Virus record (IMG/VR): IMGVR_UViG_3300025890_000078
Location: 1-31,832 of that record
Length of the DNA: 31,832 nucleotides
Origin: a virus
Strand: one strand, 5' to 3'
The notes below the pieces were generated by a model that ran no database searches, was not told the origin of the DNA, and saw only the letters and a program-made list of their open reading frames with translations. The position numbers were made by a program, and so were the translations under genes. Shown here piece after piece: positions 26,515 through 31,832 of the stretch. The number at the start of each line of letters is the position of its first letter. Positions within the stretch are counted from its first letter, which is position 1.

Positions 26515-28196
26515 TATCTAAACATACCTTTTCTTCTAAATGAACGTCTAGGTGGTTTAGAACTACCTTCTCTATCATTAATAGCCTTTATTTTAGGTTT
26601 TACTTTAGGTTTCTTAATGGTTCTCCATTTATCACCTTCACCTGGTTTAGTAGTTGGTTGTTTAATTCCTGGTTCCTTAACAGGTGCTTCAGTACCCATA
26701 ATAGAATCATAATCCATTTCGATATATCCCTCATCTGAACCCATTTCAAAGTCTAATTCACCATCAGAATCTGCATCCATATCTAATCTATTTGGAATAC
26801 CGTCAAAATCTCTATCTAAATCGTTTGTTGCTGAAAGATAACCTTGTCCCGTTGCAATAGCGTCCATAACATCCATATCTTCATCCATATATTGTTTTTT
26901 ACCTCTACGCATCATTTTAAAATCTTCGGCATCGATCTTACCATTTTTATTTCTATCTAATTTATATTGTTTACCTTTAAGTTTTTCATACATTAAATCA
27001 TCTTCTAACATATATTCATCTCTATCGTGTTTACCGTAATTAGTATGTGACATATCATGGTGTTCTTCCATACAAGATTTACAACCTTCACCTAAACACT
27101 CTTCACATATTGTATGATTTTCTTTTAACACTTTTTTAAGAGACTTTTTTGTTGCGTTTTTAAGAAAAGATTCCATTAGTTGTTTTTTAGAAAAAACTCT
27201 AGATTCTTTAATCTCTTCTTCTTCGTTTTCAGATAACTCACTATCAAATGGGTCAACTTCTTCAGTCTCTTCAGCGTCTAAATCAACAACCTCTTCATCA
27301 CCCGTTGAGAATTCATCCCCTTCTCCAGCTTCCTCATCATCACCTTCTATTTTTGATATAATATCCTCAACATCCTCATCAGGAATTTCTTCCCAATCAA
27401 TTGCTGAAATGATAGAATTAATAACGTACTTATCTAACTCAGCGTCTGGATCATCTTTATCTCTTAATAGTTGTCCTATTTTACCTGTATATTTTTGTAT
27501 TTTTTTTGTAGTATCATCATCTTCACCCATAGACTCTTCATCACCCATAACATCTCCACCTTCTTCATCTGCGAATGGGTCTTCACCTTCATCTTCCATA
27601 CTGAATTCATCAACTTCGACTTCATCTTCTACTGGTTCATCTACTGGTGGTGTTGGCGTATCAACTTTAATTACTTTCTTTTGTTCTTCAACATCTTCAA
27701 GTTCTTCATCTAACAATTCTTCATTACCCTTTTCTTCTACCTCCATTTCTGCAGGATCCATTTCAGTGTCTTCAGTTTCTTTTATTTTCACTAAACCACT
27801 AGCGTTAGCTTCTTTTACCTCGACACCATCTGATTCAAAAAGGTTTGTACCGGTTTCGATACCGTAAGACTCATTTAACATATCAAATTTCATATTTAAA
27901 TGTTTCAATGCTTCAGCATAAGAATGATATCTTTCATCATATTTGTTTTTAACACCACCCACATACTCAAAATCCTCAGATACCAAAGTGCCAGAAGTTT
28001 TTTCAGTTGTTTTAATAAAGTAGTTATGATTTTCTCTTATTATACCATAAACGATTCCGTTTGGTCCTTTCTTAATGAAATCTATTTCTGATAATGAAGT
28101 ACTCTCATTAAGGGTTGTCATTCTACCCATAAGGTCGGTAATCCTATTGATTTTATCCTGACCTTTTAAAGTTTTTGGGTTAGTAAATTTTTTCAT
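26514..28196 (-). CDS. Acidic EF-hand protein with prohead-protease-like site
   Basis: A 560-residue protein, taking the MKKF start at 28196, which follows an A-rich leader typical of the window; a further upstream ATG at 28274 would overlap the preceding gene by 53 bases and is rejected. The N-terminal 31 residues are basic and end in L29-N30-E31/S32-T, the same tetrapeptide as the capsid cleavage site. A long Asp/Glu-rich region (about 125-325) follows, then a Cys/His-rich stretch CEECLGEGCKSCMEEHHD, a canonical EF-hand LDRNKNGKIDAEDFKMM (about 26918-26968), and DRDFDGIPNRLDMDADSDGE of thrombospondin-3 type. The end is basic. Probably a calcium-binding head or core protein. Confidence 0.68.
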   Translation of the reverse strand: MKKFTNPKTLKGQDKINRITDLMGRMTTLNESTSLSEIDFIKKGPNGIVYGIIRENHNYFIKTTEKTSGTLVSEDFEYVGGVKNKYDERYHSYAEALKHLNMKFDMLNESYGIETGTNLFESDGVEVKEANASGLVKIKETEDTEMDPAEMEVEEKGNEELLDEELEDVEEQKKVIKVDTPTPPVDEPVEDEVEVDEFSMEDEGEDPFADEEGGDVMGDEESMGEDDDTTKKIQKYTGKIGQLLRDKDDPDAELDKYVINSIISAIDWEEIPDEDVEDIISKIEGDDEEAGEGDEFSTGDEEVVDLDAEETEEVDPFDSELSENEEEEIKESRVFSKKQLMESFLKNATKKSLKKVLKENHTICEECLGEGCKSCMEEHHDMSHTNYGKHDRDEYMLEDDLMYEKLKGKQYKLDRNKNGKIDAEDFKMMRRGKKQYMDEDMDVMDAIATGQGYLSATNDLDRDFDGIPNRLDMDADSDGELDFEMGSDEGYIEMDYDSIMGTEAPVKEPGIKQPTTKPGEGDKWRTIKKPKVKPKIKAINDREGSSKPPRRSFRRKGMFR

Positions 28197-28221
28197 ATTA
28201 TATTGTTTTATTGTTTTATTT

Positions 28222-28542
28222 TTATCCGTTTGTTGGTAAACCTGTTTTAATATTAACAAATTGCCACACTTCATTATGTGAATCCCCAGATATTAATCCA
28301 GTTTTTACTTTAGTTTGTGGCGCAATAGGGTTACCTAATAACAACACTCCACCTACTGGTGTACTTGTATTACCATCTACTGTTATTTCTAATGTTTCTC
28401 CTAATACACCTGTTACAACTACACCATTGATTGTCATTGTAGTGGCGCTACTAAAATAAACTGCGTCATAAACAAAGTTATCGAAATCTGCAGTGACATC
28501 TGTATGTATAATAGTGTAATTTCCGGTTAAATATGTTCCCAT
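28222..28542 (-). CDS. Small beta-rich structural protein
   Basis: A 106-residue Thr/Val/Gly-rich protein with alternating hydrophobic residues throughout (TMTINGVVVTGVLGETLEI…), which suggests an all-beta fold such as a capsid decoration or head-fibre domain. There is no signal peptide. The plus-strand frame over the same region is a mirror with no promoter. A candidate late promoter lies 15 bases before its start. Decoration is inference; a tail-adaptor role is also possible. Confidence 0.64.
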   Translation of the reverse strand: MGTYLTGNYTIIHTDVTADFDNFVYDAVYFSSATTMTINGVVVTGVLGETLEITVDGNTSTPVGGVLLLGNPIAPQTKVKTGLISGDSHNEVWQFVNIKTGLPTNG

Positions 28543-28557
28543 AATAATGTTTATTAA

Positions 28558-28565
28558 ATAAATAT
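28558..28565 (-). promoter_or_regulatory. Candidate late-promoter motif ATATTTAT
   Basis: Exact motif on the minus strand, 15 bases before the start of the small beta protein. The sequence between them, TTAATAAACATTATT, resembles the leaders of the protease, portal and nucleotidyltransferase genes. Confidence 0.45.
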
Positions 28566-28601
28566 TGCGTTTTTAATAAAAAAACACAATTTAAACTCTA
28601 T

Positions 28602-29393
28602 CTACTTTTTTAATAATCTAAAGGACTCATCTAAAGTTAAAGATTTATCATAAGAAATAGTCTCTATTTCACTTAACTTATCTAAGTACCCCATTCTTCT
28701 TAATACTTTAAAAGATATATTCTCAAAAGAGTACTCCCCTTCTCTATCTAATCCAGATTGTCTCATTTTCTTTATTTTACTTTTTAAGTTTTGTATTTTT
28801 CTAATGGTTTTATCGTAATCATCACTTTTGTACATAAAATAAATGTCTTCTATTGCATCTATTATATTGTTAACTTTTTCAGTTACTTTTTTTGCATCAA
28901 TAGTTTTATCACCCTTAATTGGTTTAACTATCCATCCATCCCACATAATAGAGTAAATTCCACTAGAAACGTGTGGTTCATGAGTATCTTGCATATAGAG
29001 TTCAACGTCATAACCTTTTATAGTTATGTCGTGTTTCTCATTCCATAAATTTTTCTTTGAATTAAAATACTCTTTTACGAGTTCTTCATTTTCATCTACA
29101 TCTTCAAACTTAACTAAGATATGTAAATCTACATCAGAATATTTAGACCAATTGTAATTAGCTAAACTTCCTGTTAATATAATATCGTCTATGTCTACCC
29201 AACCGACATTAAGTGTCTCAAAGAAATCGTCAGCTATCATAAGTAACCTAGTTCGTATATCCTTATGAATATGTTGAGTTTCGTCAAATATCTTTGGGTT
29301 AAGGGTGTCTCTTACTTGAAAAGATGATAAGTCTATTGTTTCTTTTTCTAAAATTTCACTTACCTCTTGTTCTTCAATTCTTCTAATTTCCAT
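28602..29393 (-). CDS. Nucleotidyltransferase (Pol-beta superfamily)
   Basis: A 263-residue soluble enzyme-like protein. The superfamily core is clear: ILTGSLANYNWSKYSDVDLH (72-91) contains the Gly-Ser of helix N and the D87-x-D89 metal pair, and VELY (130-133, E131) supplies the third acidic position. IYSIMWDGWIVKP (147-159) follows, and the C-terminal third (about 175-263) is helical and basic. Such proteins are frequent in T4-like phages and transfer a nucleotide to an unknown acceptor (protein, RNA or small molecule); no HEPN partner of a MNT/HEPN toxin system is adjacent. The double motif 18 bases upstream suggests late expression. Confidence 0.84.
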   Translation of the reverse strand: MEIRRIEEQEVSEILEKETIDLSSFQVRDTLNPKIFDETQHIHKDIRTRLLMIADDFFETLNVGWVDIDDIILTGSLANYNWSKYSDVDLHILVKFEDVDENEELVKEYFNSKKNLWNEKHDITIKGYDVELYMQDTHEPHVSSGIYSIMWDGWIVKPIKGDKTIDAKKVTEKVNNIIDAIEDIYFMYKSDDYDKTIRKIQNLKSKIKKMRQSGLDREGEYSFENISFKVLRRMGYLDKLSEIETISYDKSLTLDESFRLLKK

Positions 29394-29411
29394 AAAATAA
29401 TGTTCTTTAAT

Positions 29412-29425
29412 ATAAATATAAATAT
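29412..29425 (-). promoter_or_regulatory. Candidate late-promoter motif, two overlapping copies of ATATTTAT
   Basis: On the minus strand ATATTTATATTTAT reads as two copies overlapping by two bases, 18 bases before the nucleotidyltransferase start. Confidence 0.4.
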
Positions 29426-29447
29426 AATAGTTTATGGTTAAACATTA

Positions 29448-29466
29448 AATAAAAGGAAACGGGCGT
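29448..29466 (+). repeat. Left arm of 19-bp inverted repeat around a membrane-protein gene
   Basis: AATAAAAGGAAACGGGCGT here is the reverse complement of 29874-29892 except at one position (18 of 19 match). Its GC-rich core (AACGGGCGT) is unusual in this AT-rich DNA. It lies just after the stop of the enclosed gene. Confidence 0.7.
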
Positions 29467-29476
29467 ATTTTAGTTA

Positions 29477-29842
29477 TTAGTCTTGTAGTATATTTTTACT
29501 ACTATCTTTTTTATTATCTAATTTTTCGTGTATAACATTAAACTCTCTACACATATGATCCACCAGTTTATCTGATCTAGAATCTATTCTTTTATCTACT
29601 TTAGATATCATATCATCTAAAACTTCTATTTTTCTATCATATATATTGTGAATATCTTCCACATTTCTATCTATTAATCTATAATTGTTTTCTATGTCTT
29701 CTCTAAGACTTCTTTCTATGTCATTCATTGTTTCAACATCAACCTTACCTTTTAACCTATTTAGGACATTTACAATAGATAATACTATTGCAACCACACC
29801 TAAAGTAGACAAAACTGACACTGTTATTAAAATTGTTTCCAT
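29477..29842 (-). CDS. Membrane-anchored coiled-coil protein
   Basis: A 121-residue protein with one N-terminal transmembrane helix (about 5-27, ILITVSVLSTLGVVAIVLSI), a basic residue cluster right after it, then a long charged helix with heptad spacing (35-112). The topology would put the coiled coil in the cytoplasm or periplasm, depending on the anchor orientation. It resembles, in layout only, phage spanin-like or lysis-accessory proteins and membrane-tethered scaffolds. No lipobox is present. The entire gene is enclosed by a 19-bp inverted repeat (29448-29466 and 29874-29892), which is unusual here. Confidence 0.65.
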   Translation of the reverse strand: METILITVSVLSTLGVVAIVLSIVNVLNRLKGKVDVETMNDIERSLREDIENNYRLIDRNVEDIHNIYDRKIEVLDDMISKVDKRIDSRSDKLVDHMCREFNVIHEKLDNKKDSSKNILQD

Positions 29843-29870
29843 AATTTTTATTTTTTTATTTTTATTATTC

Positions 29871-29892
29871 GAAACGCCCGTTTCTTTTTATT
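29871..29892 (+). repeat. Right arm of 19-bp inverted repeat with embedded small hairpin
   Basis: Positions 29874-29892 pair with the left arm. In addition 29871-29884 form a self-complementary GAAACG-CC-CGTTTC stem followed on the plus strand by five T residues. The last two bases of the arm fall in the stop codon of the KTSG gene. On the minus strand no T run follows, so it is not a typical leftward terminator. Confidence 0.65.
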
Positions 29893-30187
29893 ATAATGTT
29901 TCTTTAATATTGTTAATCTGTTCGACCATAGGGGTAACGTCTACTTTATTAGGGGACTTTTCATAATTATGTCCCTTAACTATAGTATTTAATACCTTCC
30001 CTTGACTTTCAGCCAATTCGAATTTACTATACTCTTCGTATGTCACATCACTATATACATACTGAATACCTGATTTAAATATTACGGCTAATTTTTTTTT
30101 ACCTTTAATATACTTTGAACCTAATACATTACTGGATTCGTATAGACATTCTATTGATCCGTTTTCTTCGTGTTTTAATAAAATCAT
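29891..30187 (-). CDS. KTSG-domain protein
   Basis: A 98-residue protein. Residues 33-75 (LAVIFKSGIQYVYSDVTYEE, then YSKFELAES QGKVLNTIVKGHNY) fit the KTSG domain: a strand with F-x-x-G-x-x-Y-x-Y, then Tyr, then A-x-S-x-G-x-x-x-N. KTSG domains occur alone or fused to lysyl-tRNA synthetase and in many phages; their function is unknown. The start is separated by 3 bases from the upstream small gene. It is transcribed with the 74-residue gene. Confidence 0.72.
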   Translation of the reverse strand: MILLKHEENGSIECLYESSNVLGSKYIKGKKKLAVIFKSGIQYVYSDVTYEEYSKFELAESQGKVLNTIVKGHNYEKSPNKVDVTPMVEQINNIKETL

Positions 30188-30190
30188 AAT

Positions 30191-30415
30191 TTAATCTTTA
30201 AATAGTTTATAGGAATGAATATTTTTCATTTCATATACAATACCACTTATGGTGGCTGGGTTATCTACTGAAACAGTTTCTTCTTCGCTTATTATAACAT
30301 AATTACCCGTTATAATCATTGCGGAATCCATATATTCCATTCTTGTAGTTGGTTTATTGTCATCATCTTTTAATAATAATACAATTTTTCTAAATTTTGG
30401 TGCTGATGGTATCAT
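30191..30415 (-). CDS. Hypothetical small protein
   Basis: A 74-residue protein with three likely beta strands (FRKIVLLLKD, AMIITGNYVIIS, GIVYEMKNIHSY). No membrane segment or motif is recognised. It is 3 bases from the KTSG gene and is likely its operon partner. It starts downstream of the Hsp20 terminator, but no match to the late motif precedes it, so it may use another promoter type. Confidence 0.58.
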   Translation of the reverse strand: MIPSAPKFRKIVLLLKDDDNKPTTRMEYMDSAMIITGNYVIISEEETVSVDNPATISGIVYEMKNIHSYKLFKD

Positions 30416-30455
30416 AAAAACAAATATAATAATTAATTTTTAAAAAATCAATAAC

Positions 30456-30490
30456 AAAAAAACCACACCCTATAAAGATGTGGTTTTTTT
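30456..30490 (-). terminator. Rho-independent terminator after Hsp20 gene
   Basis: A 12-bp stem pairs 30456-30467 (AAAAAAACCACA) with 30479-30490 (TGTGGTTTTTTT) around an 11-base loop. T runs follow it on both strands, so it could work bidirectionally. It lies 19 bases past the Hsp20 stop codon. Confidence 0.85.
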
Positions 30491-30508
30491 TATTAACTAA
30501 AGAAAAAA

Positions 30509-30994
30509 TTACTCTATAACAATTTTTCTAGTATGTTTTTTTGGGTTACTTTTCTTCTCTTTAGGGAAGAAAATTGTTGCTATACCATTTTCTACCTTAG
30601 CGTGAATTTCTTCACAAACAATGTTGTTTGGTAATTTAAAAGTTCTATTGAATTTAGTAGAATGGTACTCTTTTGAGATATATGTACCTGTTTCCTTTTT
30701 ATCACCTTCTTTTCTATCACCTACAACTAATAAGTTTTCTTTTTCCAATGATATAGTTATTTCTTTTTTTGTGAATCCAGGTGTTAATAGTTCATATCTA
30801 AATGACCATTCATCTTCATATATATTAGTAACTGGTAGATTATAAGAATATTCTTTATTATCCATTTTATTTTTTATTACATCACTTACCCTTTGTTTAA
30901 TTTCAGTTGGGTCAACACTGAAAGTACTAAAAAAGAAATCATCGTTTAAAAAATCTCTAAAGTTAAAGTTATTGTTAAATTTTTTGTAATCCAT
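30509..30994 (-). CDS. Small heat-shock protein (Hsp20 family)
   Basis: A 161-residue ATP-independent holdase chaperone. The alpha-crystallin domain spans about 53-146, with the characteristic FTKKEITISLEKENLLVVG (74-92) and AKVENGIATIFFPK (132-145). A C-terminal I158-V-I160 is the I-x-I motif that locks oligomers. The N-terminal region is Phe/Asn-rich (FNNNFNFRDF), as expected for substrate binding. Hsp20 genes are common in cyanophages and other T4-like marine phages. It may help fold capsid or tail proteins late in infection; the transcript ends at a strong terminator. Confidence 0.95.
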   Translation of the reverse strand: MDYKKFNNNFNFRDFLNDDFFFSTFSVDPTEIKQRVSDVIKNKMDNKEYSYNLPVTNIYEDEWSFRYELLTPGFTKKEITISLEKENLLVVGDRKEGDKKETGTYISKEYHSTKFNRTFKLPNNIVCEEIHAKVENGIATIFFPKEKKSNPKKHTRKIVIE

Positions 30995-31041
30995 TTTTAA
31001 ATTTTTATTTTTTTATTGTTATTATTTTATAATTTCGTATT

Positions 31042-31084
31042 TGACAAAATATATACCATTAGATAGTATTATGTCATTTTGTCA
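31042..31084. repeat. Inverted repeat TGACAAAAT … ATTTTGTCA in intergenic gap
   Basis: Two 9-base arms (31042-31050 and 31076-31084) are perfect reverse complements separated by 25 bases. They straddle the gap between the methyltransferase stop codon (inside the right arm) and the Hsp20 gene. Could be an operator or weak hairpin; GC content is too low for a clear terminator. Confidence 0.35.
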
Positions 31085-31609
31085 GGGATTATTAACATGT
31101 TTTCCTTTTATCTTATAATAGTTAACATCTATCTCTAACTCTTCTAACTTATTTTTTGGTATGTAACATTCACCTGTTTTTAAAAAATGTTCCATCCTTT
31201 TTTTACCAAAGTTAATGTTAAAATCTACTAAGTCAATACCAATAAACTTTCTTTTATTCTTTAATGACGCTACACCAGTCGTAGAAGACCCTGCGAATGG
31301 ATCTAAGACAATATCACCTTCTTCGCTACCTATTCTAACAAACCAGTCAGCTAAATCAACGTGAAAGGGTGCTGGGTGTAATATACTTGGGTTAGTTTCT
31401 GAAGGTGTTATAACTACATTATGTGGTAAAGAACCTTTTACGTTCAAATTCCTCATTTCTGATTCATAAACCCCATCTCTAGAATTTATAGTTGTAACTG
31501 GACTCTGAAATCTTTTTTTAGTTACTTCAGAATGTTCAGTTCTACAATTATCAGCCACAAATTTAGGTTTATTGGAATTGGAAAAATGGAAAACATATTC
31601 ATTTTTCAT
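31082..31609 (-). CDS. DNA methyltransferase, N4-cytosine/N6-adenine type (3' part only)
   Basis: The C-terminal portion of a site-specific DNA methyltransferase. It has the AdoMet-binding motif DPFAGSSTTG (coded near 31276-31306) preceded by HPAPFHVDLADWFVRIGS and followed by KRKFIGIDL, which is the order of the beta class, where the catalytic motif DPPY lies N-terminal to the AdoMet motif. The catalytic half would lie beyond position 31609 but is absent, because the reading frame runs into non-phage sequence there. The upstream Met in frame at 31666 is within the foreign segment and is not a true start. It likely protects phage DNA from restriction or marks it. Confidence 0.8.
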   Translation of the reverse strand: MKNEYVFHFSNSNKPKFVADNCRTEHSEVTKKRFQSPVTTINSRDGVYESEMRNLNVKGSLPHNVVITPSETNPSILHPAPFHVDLADWFVRIGSEEGDIVLDPFAGSSTTGVASLKNKRKFIGIDLVDFNINFGKKRMEHFLKTGECYIPKNKLEELEIDVNYYKIKGKHVNNP

Positions 31610-31611
31610 CA

Positions 31612-31768
31612 AGTAATGAAGAAAGTAGTTCATCATCATCGGAAGCATCAGCAGTAGAACTTCCAAAAACTAGAAAACGAAAAATTGTTTCAAAAAATAG
31701 AATACCTCGTAAACAACCACCAAAGAAACGAGTACGAAAAGCATCAGATACATCCGATGGAACAACAT
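31612..31768 (+). other. Eukaryotic-like exon fragment with splice donor (foreign segment)
   Basis: A plus-strand frame open from 31567 encodes a Ser-rich stretch (S-S-N-E-E then six Ser, from 31606) and then basic clusters (KTRKRK, PRKQPPKKRVRK) like nuclear-localisation signals. It is interrupted at 31768 by GT-AAGT (31769-31774), a canonical spliceosomal 5' donor, with a TGA at 31786-31788 if unspliced. Codon choice and composition differ from the phage genes. Positions 31769-31832 would then be intron. This is most likely chimeric or contaminant DNA joined near 31600-31612. Confidence 0.55.
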
Positions 31769-31832
31769 GTAAGTATATTCATTCTTGAATATTTCTAATT
31801 GTTTCTTTACTGATTGGTATCTCTTACCATTT

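Noticed and set aside
27409-27867. 152-residue Ser-rich plus-strand open frame opposite the acidic EF-hand gene
   Set aside because: It mirrors the Asp/Glu codons of the leftward gene (GAA/GAT becomes TTC/ATC and similar) and has no promoter or leader; it is a shadow.
28197-28274. Upstream ATG that would add 26 residues to the acidic EF-hand protein
   Set aside because: It would overlap the preceding gene by 53 bases, while the internal ATG at 28196 follows a typical A-rich leader and gives a basic leader ending in LNE.
31041-31070. TTGACA-like -35 on the plus strand
   Set aside because: It would drive antisense transcription into the methyltransferase and lacks a good -10 box at the correct spacing; the bases are better explained by the inverted repeat.
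31610-31666. Methyltransferase start codon at 31666
   Set aside because: The Leu/Met-rich start (MEVLLLMLPMMMN) is the reverse of the Ser-rich foreign segment, not a real N-terminus.
1-31832. tRNA genes, CRISPR arrays, insertion sequences, integrase or attachment sites
   Set aside because: No cloverleaf-like sequences, spaced identical repeats, transposase or recombinase motifs were seen when reading both strands.

Overview
This window is a piece of a T4-like myovirus genome. The evidence is a block holding recognisable terminase large subunit (gp17), portal (gp20), prohead protease (gp21), an acidic scaffold-like protein (gp22 position) and major capsid protein (gp23), together with a gp55-type late sigma factor and a gp5-type baseplate hub protein. 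The DNA is very AT-rich. Start codons are preceded by A/T-rich leaders with almost no Shine-Dalgarno sequence, which is the habit of Bacteroidota (Flavobacteria-like) hosts and their phages; that host assignment is inference. No tRNA, rRNA, CRISPR array, transposase or integrase was seen. No stretch over 300 bases inside the phage part lacks a gene.

Layout. Positions 3-11227 are read rightward: the tail end of an unknown gene, a sugar-nucleotide enzyme (GDP-mannose 4,6-dehydratase), a PhoH-like ATPase, a HAD-fold protein that has lost catalytic residues, a small unknown, two glycosyltransferases, the late sigma factor, a small basic protein, then virion genes (large structural protein, two small proteins, baseplate hub OB-fold protein, and a beta-rich tail or appendage protein). 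Positions 11219-30994 are read leftward and converge on the first set with a 9-base overlap. In transcription order from the right they are: Hsp20 chaperone, two small proteins (one with a KTSG domain), a membrane-anchored coiled-coil protein flanked by an inverted repeat, a nucleotidyltransferase, a small beta protein, a run of acidic or calcium-binding hypothetical proteins with similar basic N-termini, the terminase large subunit, the portal, two proteins in the gp67/gp68 position, the prohead protease, the scaffold-like protein, the major capsid protein and a hypothetical protein. A DNA methyltransferase lies at the far right and is cut off at its N-terminal side.

How it fits together. 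The sigma factor probably turns on the head and tail genes. A short coding-strand motif, ATATTTAT, recurs 12-58 bases before the first gene of most transcription units, and hairpin-plus-T terminators close units at about 12103, 23264 and 30456, giving a consistent promoter-terminator map. The portal nucleates the prohead, the scaffold-like and gp67/68-position proteins would form the core, and the protease would cut L-x-E sites such as the L-N-E/S-T seen in the capsid protein (residues 58-62), the scaffold-like protein and the acidic EF-hand protein. The genes between the terminase and the EF-hand protein have short basic leaders ending near L/I-x-E, suggesting a set of proteins packaged into the head.

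The last ~220 bases do not look like phage: a Ser-rich then Lys/Arg-rich nuclear-type reading frame runs into a canonical GT-AAGT splice donor. This is most simply a chimeric assembly join near 31600-31612.
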